Below, one piece after another: positions 8,680 to 18,875 of a DNA stretch of 64,000 nucleotides. The stretch lies in assembly GCF_000600295.1 (NCBI RefSeq), contig NZ_JEMG01000001.1, forward strand, positions 3,601,800 through 3,665,799. Reading direction: 5' to 3'. This DNA comes from Hylemonella gracilis str. Niagara R. GTDB taxonomy: Bacteria; Pseudomonadota; Gammaproteobacteria; Burkholderiales; Burkholderiaceae_C. The position numbers were made by a program, and so were the translations under genes. How positions within the stretch are numbered: position 1 is the stretch's first letter; each line of letters begins with the position of its first letter. The notes beneath the pieces were generated by a model. The model was not told where the DNA came from. It was given only the letters and a program-made list of their open reading frames with translations, and did not search any database.

Positions 8680-9186
8680 TCACGACTCCGGGGCAACAGC
8701 CGCAGCCGGGTCGGCAAAACGTGGCAACAGTAGGCAGGCCTCGGCGTTGCTGGCGGACGCGCAAACCTGGGCTGCTTCGCGCCAAGGCAACCATTGGTGG
8801 GCCAGGTGCTCGCGGGGCGCCAGGCGGATCGACGTGCCCGCAGGCACGCACAGGCTGAACAGGTGCTCGGTGTTGTGCGTCACGCCCGGGGCATAACGCT
8901 TGCGCCACCAGGGGTAGATTTCGTAGACGTTTTCCAGTCCCCAATCCCTCAAGCCCTGAGACGTCAGGCGGGCATCGATGCCGGTTTCCTCACGCACTTC
9001 GCGCCAGGCAGTGACGGCATATGGCTCATCGGCGTGGTCCTTGGAGCCGGTGACGGACTGCCAGTACGCAGGCTGGCCCTCGGGCGTGTCCGCGCGCTGG
9101 ATCAACAACACGTCCAAGGCCGGTGTGTGGATGAGCACCAGCACGGACTGAGGAATCTTGTAACCCCCGGCCACGGCCTGGGTCAT
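8680..9186 (-). CDS. nudB: Dihydroneopterin triphosphate diphosphatase (Nudix)
   Basis: A 168-aa Nudix hydrolase expected to release pyrophosphate from dihydroneopterin triphosphate, the product of FolE. The Nudix box reads AVTAWREVREETGID (G-x5-E-x7-REVxEETG), preceded by YWQSVTGSKD, the substrate-specific region of the NudB/FolQ group. The start is ATG 9186 (MTQAVAGGYKIPQSVLVLIH), which matches the family; the frame is open 32 codons further upstream but that extension looks non-coding. It lies between aspS and folE in a run of minus-strand genes; in related genomes nudB commonly follows aspS directly, whereas here the large Cache-CheW gene separates them. Confidence 0.9.
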   Translation of the reverse strand: MTQAVAGGYKIPQSVLVLIHTPALDVLLIQRADTPEGQPAYWQSVTGSKDHADEPYAVTAWREVREETGIDARLTSQGLRDWGLENVYEIYPWWRKRYAPGVTHNTEHLFSLCVPAGTSIRLAPREHLAHQWLPWREAAQVCASASNAEACLLLPRFADPAAAVAPES

Positions 9187-9325
9187 GGTGCCGCACCCCC
9201 AAGAAACGAGCGGGTGTCGCTGCAGACGAACTCGACCCGCCCTGAGCTCGCCCCTCGGGCGCGCCGGTACGCCGATGCCCATGGGCCCATGCCGGCCAGA
9301 CAGGCTGACTCCACCATACGACCTG

Positions 9326-12109
9326 TCACCCCTCCTGGTGCGCCTGCAGCAAGGCCGCCAGGTCCTGGTCCTGCGCGTTGGTCGGCAGAGCGCCGGCCGC
9401 GCATTGCTTGAGCCAAGCCATGGACAGTTGACACAACATGCTGACCGACATGGCGCCAGCCGCAGGCACGCCTTGCGAGGCGGTCACGGGCACGCCGATC
9501 ACGGCGTCGATCAAGGCCGTCTGCACACCAAAACCCACGGGTTGGAACTTGCGGCGATCCAGGTCGAGCATCGGGCCCAAGGCGTCCACGCGCAGCGCCA
9601 GTTCACGCATGCCGCCTTCCTCGAGCGGCACCCGCACGATGATCAGTTGCCGGTCCGGGTGGGCCGCGCGCTGAACCTGTGGGATGCGGCTTGCCGCCCC
9701 CCCCTCCTGCGCCGCGGCTTGTCCCTCGGCCCCTGGCTGTTGCGCGACACGCACAAGGTCCGTCGCCCCTCGCCCGGCATCGTCACGCACGATGCTGCGT
9801 AAATCCATCAAGGGGCAAACCCGGTTGCCGATGGGCGCCAAGCCAATAAAGGGCAGACGCACCGGCCCAGCTCCCAGCGCGGTCGCATCCGGCGCGGCGG
9901 CCACGACCAGGGCCGCGTCGATTCCCAACCAATAGCTGCCCAGCATGAAGGTGGCCATCTGCACGCGCTGCGTCGCATCCACGCGCGCGCCCTGGTTCTG
10001 CGGCGCGGGCAATGCGGCGCCCGCCGGCTTGCGCTCGCACAGATGCCGCAGAGCCAGGCAACTCAAGCCATGGTCGTAACCATCGCGCGCGCGAAACTCG
10101 CGATAGCCCGCACCCCGCGCCATGCCCACGCCGTGCAGGTGCCCAGCCAGGTTGACCATGCGCCCACCCGTGCGGCAGGACTCGATGACGCCCTCGGTCC
10201 CCAGCATTGCCACCGCCTCCGCCTGCCCGTGAGCGAGCACCAACTGGTCACGGCTGTCGATGAACGCCAGCATGTCCCGGTCCCCACAACCCTCGGCGCA
10301 ATCGCCCAGGATGGACTGGAGTTGTTGCGCGGCATCCCACACGATGGCGATGCCACCCAGGTTGGCCCCGGCCAAGCTGCCGGAGACCGCAGCGGCATCA
10401 CGCACCGCGGCGGCGTAGATGAAGGTCGAGCCGCGGTCATAAAAACGACTGGGCGCGAAGGCGCTGACCACGTACTCCTGCGCGCTGGACAGACGCAGGC
10501 AACGCGCCACCCACTCTTCGTCCAGCGGGGTGCCCACCAGGTCCTGCTGCGCGGGGTTGGAAACCGCCATCACCCGGCCTTGGCGATCGAACAGCACCAG
10601 GCTGCTGTACACCGTGTAGAGCGCGTTGATGTCCCGCAACACGGCTGTGGCCTGTTCACAGCCCACTCGACCAGCAGCCAGGGTTTCGGCGAACTGGGGC
10701 GTGAGCGCCCACCAACGGCAATCATTGGCGCGTTCGTAGAGATTACGGTCGAGGATCTGCATGGCCAGATCGGCCCGACTCTGTCCATCACGCAGGATGG
10801 AGCGGGTCACCACGCCGTACAGGTCCTCCAGCGCGCTGGAAAATGCCCGCGCAGTCTTGCGTGCGGTGGCGCCAATCTCGGACAACAGGGTCTTGGCGAA
10901 CAAGAGGTCGCGCGGTGCGGCCACCTCGTTACGGCCCTCGGTGCCGTCCTGCATCTGGTTGAGTTCGAGCAGACCGTTCCAGACCGAGCGCTCCAGCGCC
11001 GATTGGATCGCCACCGAGCGCCGAGGAATTTCACGCAGCTCCTCGGACAGGAAATCCGCGTTGCCGGCCAGTTCCTTGATCAGGGCGCTGTGTTCCGAGC
11101 TCGTGGCATCGTCAAAAGCCACGTCCAGCGGCAGCAAGGCCAGACCGCGCCAGCCCGGTCCGGCATAGCCCTGGAAGCTGCGGGCCTCGCGCACGACGGC
11201 CAGGTAACGACGGCTGAAGTGCTGCAGCATGAAGGCGCCCGAGGCCAGTTCCGGCGGAAGGTCGCAGCGCACCCGCCAGCCCAGGGGCAATTGGTGTGTG
11301 TCACTGGAGGCCAGCACCTCGCCGTGGGCATCCACCAGGGCCAGCACCACATCCCCGCCATGTTCACGGTCCTTGCCCTGGATGGAGGCGAAGAGCGCCA
11401 GCATTTCATCCGACATCTTGAAGCTCAGCACCAGCACGCCCACCACCTGGCCGCCCGCCTCGACCCGGTGGGCATATGCCAAGCACGGATAGCTCTGGCC
11501 GATGAAGTCGCGGACGGCGTAGTCCTCGGCATAGGGCGCGTCACTGGCCATGACCTGGCGCAGGAAGTTCACGTCCTCACCCTGCGCCGCGGCCCCCACA
11601 GCCAGGCCCGGACCCTCGTGCAGGGCCGCAGCCAGCTGGCACTGCGCGTCGAACAGATAAATGTTGTCGTAGACGGTGTACTTGCTGGCGTACTGGCGCA
11701 GACGGCTGGCGATCTGTTCGGGACGACGCTCGTCCGCAGGCGCACCCAGGAAATGGGCGATGCCCACGTCGGTCGAGAAAAAACCGATATCGGCAGTGCG
11801 CTCGAACAGATTGCGCACCAGCACGTCGATGCAGATTTGGGCGCGGCTGCTCAAGTCATCCACGCAGTTGTGCACAGCCTCGGCGGCCAGGCCATGCATC
11901 AACTCGATGGACAGGGAGGAAAAATCCTGCCGGGCGCGGGCCAAATCACCACCCGACGACGCGTTGGACGAGAGCAATGAAAAGGAGGACAGGAGGGACA
12001 GCTGATCCCAGGCATTCTCGACGAGGCGCAGTTCCTGGCGCTGGCGTTCGACGCCGGGCATGTAACGCAACCATTGCTCTGGCGCAGGCAAGGTATCGGT
12101 GGATGACAT
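9326..12109 (-). CDS. Soluble tandem double-Cache protein with C-terminal CheW domain
   Basis: A 927-aa protein with no evident transmembrane segment or signal peptide. Two homologous halves each resemble a dCache sensor. The first (~55-370) has DVLVRNLFERTADIGFF and KYTVYDNIYLFD. The second (~395-690) has MQILDRNLYERANDCRWW and LYTVYSSLVLFD. The last ~210 residues (from ~716, ATFMLGSYWLGIDAALVV through PLMDLRS to ELALRVDALG) read as a CheW domain that would dock to a CheA kinase or receptor array. No methyl-accepting or HAMP region is present and no other che gene is in the window. It starts at ATG 12109 behind GGGGAGGGG. A cytoplasmic ligand sensor or chemotaxis scaffold is inferred. Confidence 0.8.
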   Translation of the reverse strand: MSSTDTLPAPEQWLRYMPGVERQRQELRLVENAWDQLSLLSSFSLLSSNASSGGDLARARQDFSSLSIELMHGLAAEAVHNCVDDLSSRAQICIDVLVRNLFERTADIGFFSTDVGIAHFLGAPADERRPEQIASRLRQYASKYTVYDNIYLFDAQCQLAAALHEGPGLAVGAAAQGEDVNFLRQVMASDAPYAEDYAVRDFIGQSYPCLAYAHRVEAGGQVVGVLVLSFKMSDEMLALFASIQGKDREHGGDVVLALVDAHGEVLASSDTHQLPLGWRVRCDLPPELASGAFMLQHFSRRYLAVVREARSFQGYAGPGWRGLALLPLDVAFDDATSSEHSALIKELAGNADFLSEELREIPRRSVAIQSALERSVWNGLLELNQMQDGTEGRNEVAAPRDLLFAKTLLSEIGATARKTARAFSSALEDLYGVVTRSILRDGQSRADLAMQILDRNLYERANDCRWWALTPQFAETLAAGRVGCEQATAVLRDINALYTVYSSLVLFDRQGRVMAVSNPAQQDLVGTPLDEEWVARCLRLSSAQEYVVSAFAPSRFYDRGSTFIYAAAVRDAAAVSGSLAGANLGGIAIVWDAAQQLQSILGDCAEGCGDRDMLAFIDSRDQLVLAHGQAEAVAMLGTEGVIESCRTGGRMVNLAGHLHGVGMARGAGYREFRARDGYDHGLSCLALRHLCERKPAGAALPAPQNQGARVDATQRVQMATFMLGSYWLGIDAALVVAAAPDATALGAGPVRLPFIGLAPIGNRVCPLMDLRSIVRDDAGRGATDLVRVAQQPGAEGQAAAQEGGAASRIPQVQRAAHPDRQLIIVRVPLEEGGMRELALRVDALGPMLDLDRRKFQPVGFGVQTALIDAVIGVPVTASQGVPAAGAMSVSMLCQLSMAWLKQCAAGALPTNAQDQDLAALLQAHQEG

Positions 12110-12456
12110 GAAACCCCTCCCCGGGTTTTTAAAATTGTAACTAGCATACTAGAAGCGCGTGACACCGCGTCCATTTCACGCCTCGGCACACCTAGCCGAC
12201 CTGAACCTGAACGCGCAGAACACAGCCGCATCCACAGGCGCCACGGCAGCACGGCCCGCCCCATTCTCGAGGCCCGGCTGCTGTCAGCCCATGCACGTGC
12301 GGCGTATGCACAAGGCATGCCCGAGTCCATGCTTGCGCAAACTCCATGAAAAAAGGCGTCCGAAGACGCCTTTTGCCATCACGTTGTCATCTTTGCGCTC
12401 CAGGTCAGCGCCCCTCCGGCCGTGCACCGAGCGGGATGACGATTGCCGCTACGGGC
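12110..12456. other. Intergenic region upstream of the Cache-CheW gene
   Basis: About 350 bp without a convincing gene. On the minus strand it holds the aspS terminator (12351-12374) and, nearer 12120-12150, an AT-rich stretch with CTAGTATGCTAG and a purine-rich Shine-Dalgarno, probably the promoter region of the Cache-CheW gene. No clear -35/-10 pair could be fixed. Confidence 0.6.
12351..12374 (-). terminator. Intrinsic terminator of aspS
   Basis: On the minus strand AAAAGGCGTC-TTCG-GACGCCTTTT forms a perfect 10-bp stem with a stable UUCG tetraloop closed by C-G and is followed by a run of T. It lies ~80 bp after the aspS stop codon. Confidence 0.9.
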
Positions 12457-14250
12457 TCAAACCGGCTGCGGGTTACGCAGCTTGATGTGCAGTTCTCGCA
12501 ACTGTTTCTCGTCCACCGGACTCGGGGCCTGGGTCAAGAGGCATTGCGCACGCTGGGTCTTGGGGAAGGCAATCACGTCGCGGATGGATTCGGCGCCCGT
12601 CATCAGCGTGACGATACGGTCCAGGCCGAAGGCCAAGCCGCCGTGGGGAGGCGCACCATACTGCAGCGCGTCGAGCAGGAAGCCGAACTTCAGTCGCTGC
12701 TCGTCAGGACCGATCTTGAGCGCATCGAACACCTTGGCCTGCACGTCGGCGCGATGGATACGCACCGAGCCGCCGCCGATTTCCCAGCCGTTGAGCACCA
12801 TGTCGTAGCCCTTGGCGATGCACTTCTCGGGGTCGGTGACCATCCAGTCCTCGTGACCGTCCTTGGGCGCGGTGAACGGGTGGTGCACGGCGCTCCAGCG
12901 CTGCTCGTCCTCGTCGTACTCGAACATGGGGAAATCGACCACCCACATCGGCGCCCAGCGGGCCTCGAACAGGCCGCTCTTCTTGCCAAACTCGCTGTGG
13001 CCGATCTTGATGCGCAGCGCGCCTATGCTGTCGTTGACGATCTTGGCTTTGTCCGCGCCAAAGAAAATCAGGTCACCATCTTTTGCGCCCGTGCGCTTCA
13101 GGATCTCGGCGATCGCGGCATCGTGCAGGTTCTTGACGATGGGCGACTGTAGACCGTCGCGGCCTTTGGCCACCTCGTTGACCTTGATCCAGGCCAGGCC
13201 CTTGGCGCCATAGATCTTGACAAACTCGGTGTAGGCGTCGATTTCGCCACGGCTCATCTCGCCGCCACCCGGCACGCGCAGGGCGACCACACGGCCGCCC
13301 TTGGTCTGGGCCGGCGTGGAGAAGACCTTGAAGTCCACGTCCTTCATCACGTCCGTCAGCTCGGTGAATTCGAGCTTGACGCGCAAGTCGGGCTTGTCGG
13401 AGCCAAAGCGATGCATGGCCTCGGAATACGCCATGACCGGGAACTCACCCAAGTCGATGCCCAGCACGTTCTGGAACACAGTCTTGATCATGCCCTGGAA
13501 CATGTCGCGGATGTCCTGCTCGGTCAGGAAGGAAGTCTCGATATCGATTTGCGTGAACTCGGGCTGACGGTCAGCGCGCAGATCCTCGTCGCGGAAGCAC
13601 TTGGTGATCTGGTAGTAGCGGTCGAAGCCAGCCACCATCAGCAGTTGCTTGAAGAGCTGGGGCGATTGCGGCAAGGCGAAGAACATGCCGTCGTGCACGC
13701 GGCTGGGCACCAGGTAATCGCGCGCGCCCTCGGGGGTGCTCTTGGTCAGCATCGGCGTCTCAACATCGATGAAGCCGTTGGCGTCCAGGAACTTGCGCAC
13801 CTCCATCGCAACGCGGTAGCGCAGCATCAAGTTGTTCTGCATGTAAGGACGGCGCAGGTCCAGCACGCGGTGCGTGAGGCGCGTGGTCTCGGACAGGTTC
13901 TCGTCGTCCAGTTGAAACGGCGGCGTCACCGAGGGATTGAGCACGGTCAGTTCGTGGCACAAAACTTCGATCTTGCCGCTCTTGAGGCCGTCGTTGGTCG
14001 TGCCTGCGGGACGCGCGCGCACCAAACCCTTGATCTGGACGCAGAACTCGTTGCGCAAGTCCTCGGCGGCCTTGAACATCTCGGGACGGTCCGGGTCGCA
14101 GACCACCTGGACATAACCTTCACGGTCTCGAAGGTCCACGAAGATCACGCCACCATGGTCGCGCCGGCGGTTGACCCAGCCACACAAGGTGACGGTCTGG
14201 CCCAGCAGGGCCTCGGTCACGAGACCGCAGTAGTGGGAGCGCATGGACAT
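12457..14250 (-). CDS. aspS: Aspartyl-tRNA synthetase
   Basis: Charges tRNA-Asp (and possibly tRNA-Asn) in the cytosol. The 597-aa class IIb synthetase begins with the OB-fold anticodon-binding domain ([26 protein letters not shown]) and has class II motif 2 as [18 protein letters not shown]. The bacterial GAD insert follows in mid-protein, and motif 3 is [21 protein letters not shown] near the C-terminus. The length is typical of bacterial AspRS. It starts at ATG 14250, with a second ATG two codons later. Upstream in the same direction is DUF502; a terminator follows. Whether it is discriminating cannot be judged here, because no gatCAB or asnS gene is in view. Confidence 0.97.
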   Translation of the reverse strand: MSMRSHYCGLVTEALLGQTVTLCGWVNRRRDHGGVIFVDLRDREGYVQVVCDPDRPEMFKAAEDLRNEFCVQIKGLVRARPAGTTNDGLKSGKIEVLCHELTVLNPSVTPPFQLDDENLSETTRLTHRVLDLRRPYMQNNLMLRYRVAMEVRKFLDANGFIDVETPMLTKSTPEGARDYLVPSRVHDGMFFALPQSPQLFKQLLMVAGFDRYYQITKCFRDEDLRADRQPEFTQIDIETSFLTEQDIRDMFQGMIKTVFQNVLGIDLGEFPVMAYSEAMHRFGSDKPDLRVKLEFTELTDVMKDVDFKVFSTPAQTKGGRVVALRVPGGGEMSRGEIDAYTEFVKIYGAKGLAWIKVNEVAKGRDGLQSPIVKNLHDAAIAEILKRTGAKDGDLIFFGADKAKIVNDSIGALRIKIGHSEFGKKSGLFEARWAPMWVVDFPMFEYDEDEQRWSAVHHPFTAPKDGHEDWMVTDPEKCIAKGYDMVLNGWEIGGGSVRIHRADVQAKVFDALKIGPDEQRLKFGFLLDALQYGAPPHGGLAFGLDRIVTLMTGAESIRDVIAFPKTQRAQCLLTQAPSPVDEKQLRELHIKLRNPQPV

Positions 14251-14308
14251 GAAAATTTTCTCTTTCTAGCTCGTTCGGGGGGAAGGAATCGGAAAACGCC
14301 GTGGGCGC

Positions 14309-14938
14309 TCAGACCGGCGGTTCAGCATCGCCGGGCGTTTTGGCGCCCGGCGCGATCACGCCCATGGAAATCACATAGGTCAGGGCCGCGTCCACGCTCA
14401 TGTCGAGCACCACGCAATCACTGGCCTTGAGCATCACGAAATAGCCCCCCGTCGGGTTAGGCGTGGTGGGCACGTAGACACTCAGGTAGTCGCCCTGCAG
14501 GTGCTTGACCAGTTCGCCCCCGGGCGCACCGGTCACGAAGCCGATGGTCCACATGCCTGGACGGGGCCACTGCACCAGCACGGCCTGTCGGAAGGCGTTG
14601 CCCTTCTCGGAAAACAAGGTGTCCGAGACCTGCTTGACGCCGGAGTAGATGCCTCGCACCACGGGAATGCGCTGCACCAGGGCATTGCCCCAGGCAATCA
14701 GCCGATTGCCGATGATGTTGGACGCCATGGCCCCAATCCCCAGCACCACACCCAGGGCAAAAATCACCCCCAAACCGGGAATGTGAAAGCCCAGCAGATT
14801 GTCCGGATGCCAGGCCACAGGCAGGATGCCCAGGGTCTGGTCCAAGGTACCTATGACCCAGTTCAGCACCCATAGGGTGATGATGAGCGGCACCAGCACC
14901 AGCAAGCCGGCCAGCAACCATTTTCGGAACTTCGCCAT
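14309..14938 (-). CDS. DUF502 family inner-membrane protein
   Basis: A 209-aa integral membrane protein of unknown function. Two strong transmembrane segments are visible: LLAGLLVLVPLIITLWVLNWVIG (about residues 7-30) and FHIPGLGVIFALGVVLGIGAM (about 50-75). A soluble domain follows with RIPVVRGIYSGVKQVSDTL and DYLSVYVPTTPNPTGG, motifs conserved throughout DUF502. The ATG at 14938 was chosen; an adjacent GTG at 14941 could extend it by one residue. The gene lies between fmdB and aspS, its usual neighbourhood in Burkholderiales, which points to co-transcription with aspS rather than to a specific role. Confidence 0.9.
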   Translation of the reverse strand: MAKFRKWLLAGLLVLVPLIITLWVLNWVIGTLDQTLGILPVAWHPDNLLGFHIPGLGVIFALGVVLGIGAMASNIIGNRLIAWGNALVQRIPVVRGIYSGVKQVSDTLFSEKGNAFRQAVLVQWPRPGMWTIGFVTGAPGGELVKHLQGDYLSVYVPTTPNPTGGYFVMLKASDCVVLDMSVDAALTYVISMGVIAPGAKTPGDAEPPV

Positions 14939-15003
14939 CACGGAAGTACTCCTGCCATCTTCATTGTCATTGCCATCTCACAGGGCAACCCGAACCCTCG
15001 GGT

Positions 15004-15345
15004 TCAGGCACAACCACAGTCCGAGCCACAGCTGTGCCCCGAAGCCGAGGCGGCGGTCGTCGTGCCGCTGCCTTCGGATGAGCTGGAGCTGCCCCCACCA
15101 CCCGACTCGCTGGAGGCGCCACCACTGGAACCACCTCCAGACGATTCGGAACCACCGCCTGAACCGCCACGGAAGTCCGTGACATACCAGCCGCTGCCCT
15201 TGAGCTGGAATCCAGCCGCAGTGACTTGCTTGCTGAACGTGTCCTTGCCGCAGTTCGGGCAGGTGGACAACGCTTGGTCGGAGATTTTCTGCAGCACGTC
15301 CTTGGCAAGGCCGCAGGCGCTGCACTTGTAGGCGTAGATAGGCAT
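15004..15345 (-). CDS. FmdB-type zinc-ribbon regulatory protein
   Basis: A 113-aa protein starting MPIYAYKCSACGLAKDVLQK and continuing to LSTCPNCGKDTFSKQVTAAGF; the two CxxC pairs form a zinc ribbon as in FmdB-family proteins. GSGWYVTDFR follows, the family's last conserved block. The remaining ~50 residues are almost pure Ser/Gly with a terminal CGSDCGCA that could bind metal. The function is unproven in most bacteria; a transcriptional regulatory role was proposed for the founding member. The gene sits upstream of DUF502-aspS, the standard betaproteobacterial order. Confidence 0.88.
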   Translation of the reverse strand: MPIYAYKCSACGLAKDVLQKISDQALSTCPNCGKDTFSKQVTAAGFQLKGSGWYVTDFRGGSGGGSESSGGGSSGGASSESGGGGSSSSSEGSGTTTAASASGHSCGSDCGCA

Positions 15346-15395
15346 GATGAAACGAAGTAAGTCTGGAGCGGGTCTGCGTGCGAAACGAAAGCCGA

Positions 15396-16529
15396 TCAGC
15401 GGTCCACCTTGAAATTGGTGAAGGTGCGAGTGATCAGGCGCATGGTGGCGGCGTCCGGCGTGTCAGGCGCGATCATCGAGGCCATGCCCGCAGCATCCGG
15501 GAACACGGCCGGGTCCTTGGCCAGCAGCGGATTGACGAACTTCATGCTCGCCTTGTTCGGGTTGGCGTAGAACACCGCGTTGGTCAGGGAAGCATGCACC
15601 TCGGGACGCAGGATGTAGTTGATGAACTTGTGCGCGTTCTCCGGATGCTTGGCGTCCTTGGGGATGGCCATGGTGTCGAAGAACAGCAAGCCGCCCATCT
15701 TGGGCAGCATCACCTGCAGGTTCTGCGGCTTGCCGGCTTCGTTGGACTTGTCCTTGGCGATCATGATGTCGCCAGACCAGCCGACCACGGCGCAAAGCTG
15801 GCCGCTGGCCATCTGATCGATGTAATCAGAACCCGAACCGGCGAAGCGGCCCACGTAGGGGCGGACAGCCTTCAGCATCTTGCCAGCTTCGGCGTAGTCC
15901 ACGGGATTCTTGCTGCGCGGGTCCTTGCCAATGTACTTGAGCGCGATCGGCATGATTTCCGACGCGGTGTCCAGGACGGAAATACCGCATTTCTGGAGCT
16001 TGGAGGCGTACTCCGGCTTGAACACCAGATCCCAGGCATTGGCCGGCATCGGCGTGCTTCCCAGGGCTTTCTTGACCTGGTCGACGTTGATGCCCACCGT
16101 GGTGTAACCCCAAAGCCAGTCCACCAGATGCTCGTTACCCGGGTCCACCTTGGCCAGTTGCGCCTGAATGGCGGGATCGAGATTCTTCAGATTGGGGATC
16201 TTGGACTTGTCCAGCTTCATCAGCAGGCCGCCCTGAATCTGCAGCTTGGCGAAGTGCGAACCCGGGACCACGATGTCGTAACCCGACATGCCCGCCATCA
16301 GCTTGGCATGCAGGGCCTCATTGCTGTCGAAATTGTCGTAGTTGACCTTGATGCCGGTTTCCTTCTGGAAATTGGCAATCGTGTCCTCGGCGATGTAGTC
16401 CGCCCAGTTGTAGATGTTGAGCACCGGCTCCTCGGCGGCCGCCACACTGGAGACCATGCCTGTGAAACCGGTGACTGCCAGCGCCATGGTCGCGACGAAA
16501 CCGCGGAACCGGGGGGTCAAAGTCTTCAT
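15396..16529 (-). CDS. Polyamine ABC transporter periplasmic binding protein (PotF/PotD-like), orphan
   Basis: A 377-aa secreted solute-binding protein. The signal peptide (MKTLTPRFRGFVATMALAVTG... to SSVAAAEE) precedes VLNIYNWADYIAEDTIANFQKET, the signature of spermidine/putrescine-binding proteins. AGMSGYDIVVPGSHF and WLWGYTTVGINVD are also family motifs. It starts at ATG 16529; ATG 16535, closer to an AAAGGA, is nearly equivalent. No permease or ATPase gene is adjacent (ubiB upstream, fmdB downstream), so it must pair with a transporter encoded elsewhere. Putrescine is the likely ligand, by family. Confidence 0.88.
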   Translation of the reverse strand: MKTLTPRFRGFVATMALAVTGFTGMVSSVAAAEEPVLNIYNWADYIAEDTIANFQKETGIKVNYDNFDSNEALHAKLMAGMSGYDIVVPGSHFAKLQIQGGLLMKLDKSKIPNLKNLDPAIQAQLAKVDPGNEHLVDWLWGYTTVGINVDQVKKALGSTPMPANAWDLVFKPEYASKLQKCGISVLDTASEIMPIALKYIGKDPRSKNPVDYAEAGKMLKAVRPYVGRFAGSGSDYIDQMASGQLCAVVGWSGDIMIAKDKSNEAGKPQNLQVMLPKMGGLLFFDTMAIPKDAKHPENAHKFINYILRPEVHASLTNAVFYANPNKASMKFVNPLLAKDPAVFPDAAGMASMIAPDTPDAATMRLITRTFTNFKVDR

Positions 16530-16629
16530 GTCCATCAATCCTTTCGAGGAAAGCGCAGGTGGTGAAAAAACGGAATGCTGAAAACGGCGAGGAGTTTCAG
16601 GCGAAACCCCGGGATTATCCGGTGAAATC

Positions 16630-18261
16630 CTAGCGACCCTGGAAAAAACCAGCGAAAGCACCTGCCATCGCGGGCCAGTGCCAGAGCGCCTGCATCAGCA
16701 AGACCCCTGTTGCAAAACCAATGCCCGCCGCGAGCAGGATGTGCAACAAACGGCGCGTGGCACGCTGCTCGGCCAGCAGGGCTTCCAGCGTGCGGCGCCC
16801 GCCGCCCGTCGACCCGCGTCCCTGGTTGTCCCGCAGGAAGTCGTGCAAGAGGCGCGGCAGCTCCGGCAGCAGCTTGGCGTAGCGCGGTGCCTGGTTTTTG
16901 AGCTCGGCCCAGAGGCGTTTGGGGCCAATCTGATCAGCCATCCATTTCTCCAGAAAGGGCTTGGCCGTGCTCCAAAGGTCCAGATCCGGATCGAGGTCGC
17001 GCCCCAGGCCCTCGATGTTGAGCAGGGTCTTCTGCAGCAGCACCAGTTGCGGCTGGATCTCGACGTTGAAACGGCGCGAAGTCTGAAACAGGCGCATCAG
17101 CACCATGCCGAGTGAAATTTCCTTCAGCGGCCGGTCGAAATAGGGTTCACAGACCGACCGCACCGCCGCTTCCAGTTCGTTGACGCGCGTCTCTGGCGGC
17201 ACCCAGCCACTTTCGATGTGCAGTTCAGCCACGCGCTTGTAATCACGCCGGAAGAAGGCCGTGAAGTTCTGCGCCAGATATTCCTTGTCGAATTCCGTCA
17301 ACGTACCCACGATGCCGAAATCCAGCGAGATATAGCGCCCGAAGGTGGCCGGGTCCGTGCTGACGAAGATATTGCCCGGGTGCATGTCCGCGTGGAAGAA
17401 ACCGTCACGGAAGACCTGGGTGAAGAAGATGGTCACGCCATCACGCGCCAGCTTCTTCAGGTCCACCCCGGCCTCGCGCAGGCGCTGGGTCTGGCTGATC
17501 GGGATGCCCTGCATGCGCTCCATCACGATCACGTCGCTGTGGCAGTAATCCCAGAACATCTCCGGGATCAGCACCAGGTTCAGTCCCGCCATGTTGCGGC
17601 GCAGTTGGGCGGCACTGGCGGCTTCGCGCACCAGATCCAGCTCGTCGTGCAGGTAGCTGTCGAACTCGGCCACCACCTCGCGGGGCTTGAGACGCCGACC
17701 ATCTGCGGACAGTCCTTCCACCCAGGCCGCCATCCAGCGCATCAGCGCCAAGTCCTTTTCGATGACGTGCAACATGCCCGGACGCAGCACCTTGACGGCC
17801 ACCTCGCGCCCCACGTGCTGACCGTCCTTGCCGCGCAGGCGGGCGAAATGCACCTGGGCTATCGAGGCGCTGGCCACCGGCTCGTGCTGGAATTCACTGA
17901 AGATGTTGTCCAGCGGCTGACGGAAGGACCGCTCGATGGTGGCCACCGCCACCTCGGGGCTGAAGGGGGGCACCTGATCCTGCAGTTTGGCCAGTTCCTC
18001 CGCGATGTCCGGCGGCAACAGGTCGCGCCGGGTGGACAGCACCTGCCCGAACTTGACGAAGATGGGTCCCAGGCGCTCCAGCGCCTCGCGCAGGCGCACA
18101 CCGCGCGGCTTGTTCAGGGGCCGGCCAAAGGCCACGATACGCGCGGTCACGCGCAACCAGGGTTTGCGAAAACTGGACAGCACCAGTTCGTCCAGGCCGT
18201 AGCGCAGCACGATCCAGACGATGTAGGCGCCACGCAGGAAACGACTGGCAAGCCCGGTCAT
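16630..18261 (-). CDS. ubiB: Ubiquinone biosynthesis ABC1/ADCK-type kinase-like protein
   Basis: A 543-aa atypical kinase-like ATPase that helps ubiquinone intermediates leave or move within the membrane. Visible features are [20 protein letters not shown] (the KxGQ motif of the family), the alanine-rich nucleotide loop [38 protein letters not shown] (catalytic-loop equivalent) and SLDFGIVG. Two C-terminal hydrophobic helices ([18 protein letters not shown] and [15 protein letters not shown]) anchor it in the inner membrane. Its start overlaps the ubiJ stop by 4 bp (ATGA), indicating translational coupling in a ubi operon. Confidence 0.95.
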   Translation of the reverse strand: MTGLASRFLRGAYIVWIVLRYGLDELVLSSFRKPWLRVTARIVAFGRPLNKPRGVRLREALERLGPIFVKFGQVLSTRRDLLPPDIAEELAKLQDQVPPFSPEVAVATIERSFRQPLDNIFSEFQHEPVASASIAQVHFARLRGKDGQHVGREVAVKVLRPGMLHVIEKDLALMRWMAAWVEGLSADGRRLKPREVVAEFDSYLHDELDLVREAASAAQLRRNMAGLNLVLIPEMFWDYCHSDVIVMERMQGIPISQTQRLREAGVDLKKLARDGVTIFFTQVFRDGFFHADMHPGNIFVSTDPATFGRYISLDFGIVGTLTEFDKEYLAQNFTAFFRRDYKRVAELHIESGWVPPETRVNELEAAVRSVCEPYFDRPLKEISLGMVLMRLFQTSRRFNVEIQPQLVLLQKTLLNIEGLGRDLDPDLDLWSTAKPFLEKWMADQIGPKRLWAELKNQAPRYAKLLPELPRLLHDFLRDNQGRGSTGGGRRTLEALLAEQRATRRLLHILLAAGIGFATGVLLMQALWHWPAMAGAFAGFFQGR

Positions 18262-18875
18262 GCCTGCGCTCCAGGCCCAGCAGAAAAAGCGGGGGCGCCG
18301 GGCCGGGCTGGCAACCAGGCGCGCAAGGCCTGCGCCACGCGCCGAGCGGCCTGGGCGATGCCGTGGGCCGGTGCGTCGCCGATCAGGCGTGCCAGGTCTT
18401 CCTCCACATCCCAGCGCAAATGTTCGGCCAGCCAGTTCAGCTCGGACGCCAAGGCCACATGGCCTTCGATGCGCACGGTCGGCTGTTCACCCGCCATCCA
18501 GGCCTGCGCCACCGCGAGCGGCGAGGCCTCCGTCACTGTCAGGGTAAGGTCAGGCGCGGGCGCCTCTTCCGTGGGCCTTGCGTCGTCCAGATCGAACAAG
18601 CCAGCCGGCGTACAACGCAAGCTGAAACTCAGACCGCGCCACATGAACAGCACGGACCGCCCTTGCTGGCGCGCCAGACGGGCCATGGCCTCGGGCTCCT
18701 GCATCAGCACATGGTTGAGCAACAACACCACACGACGCTGCGCCTCCCGCACGACCCAGGCCGGGGGCTGGGGCAGGCGATCGAGCGGTGGAACAGGCAG
18801 CGGAAAAGGCGGCTTCGGCAAGGCACCGAGCAGCTTTTGCGCCGCGTCTTCAAGCATGGACAAGGGGGACTGCAT
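18258..18875 (-). CDS. ubiJ: Ubiquinone biosynthesis accessory factor with SCP2 domain (UbiJ)
   Basis: A 205-aa protein of the UbiJ type, which binds lipophilic ubiquinone intermediates in the Ubi metabolon. [29 protein letters not shown] is the N-terminal SCP2-like block, followed by [18 protein letters not shown] and [34 protein letters not shown], which are conserved in UbiJ. The stop overlaps the ubiB start by 4 bp. Start choice: ATG 18875 ([10 protein letters not shown]) has a G-rich ribosome site; another ATG at 18914 would add 13 residues. The divergent N-terminus makes the exact start uncertain. Confidence 0.85.
   Translation of the reverse strand: MQSPLSMLEDAAQKLLGALPKPPFPLPVPPLDRLPQPPAWVVREAQRRVVLLLNHVLMQEPEAMARLARQQGRSVLFMWRGLSFSLRCTPAGLFDLDDARPTEEAPAPDLTLTVTEASPLAVAQAWMAGEQPTVRIEGHVALASELNWLAEHLRWDVEEDLARLIGDAPAHGIAQAARRVAQALRAWLPARPGAPAFSAGPGAQA

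Noticed and set aside
10043-11980. 645-codon plus-strand frame opposite the Cache-CheW gene
   Set aside because: The minus-strand protein shows real domain structure and internal duplication; the plus frame is shadow sequence.
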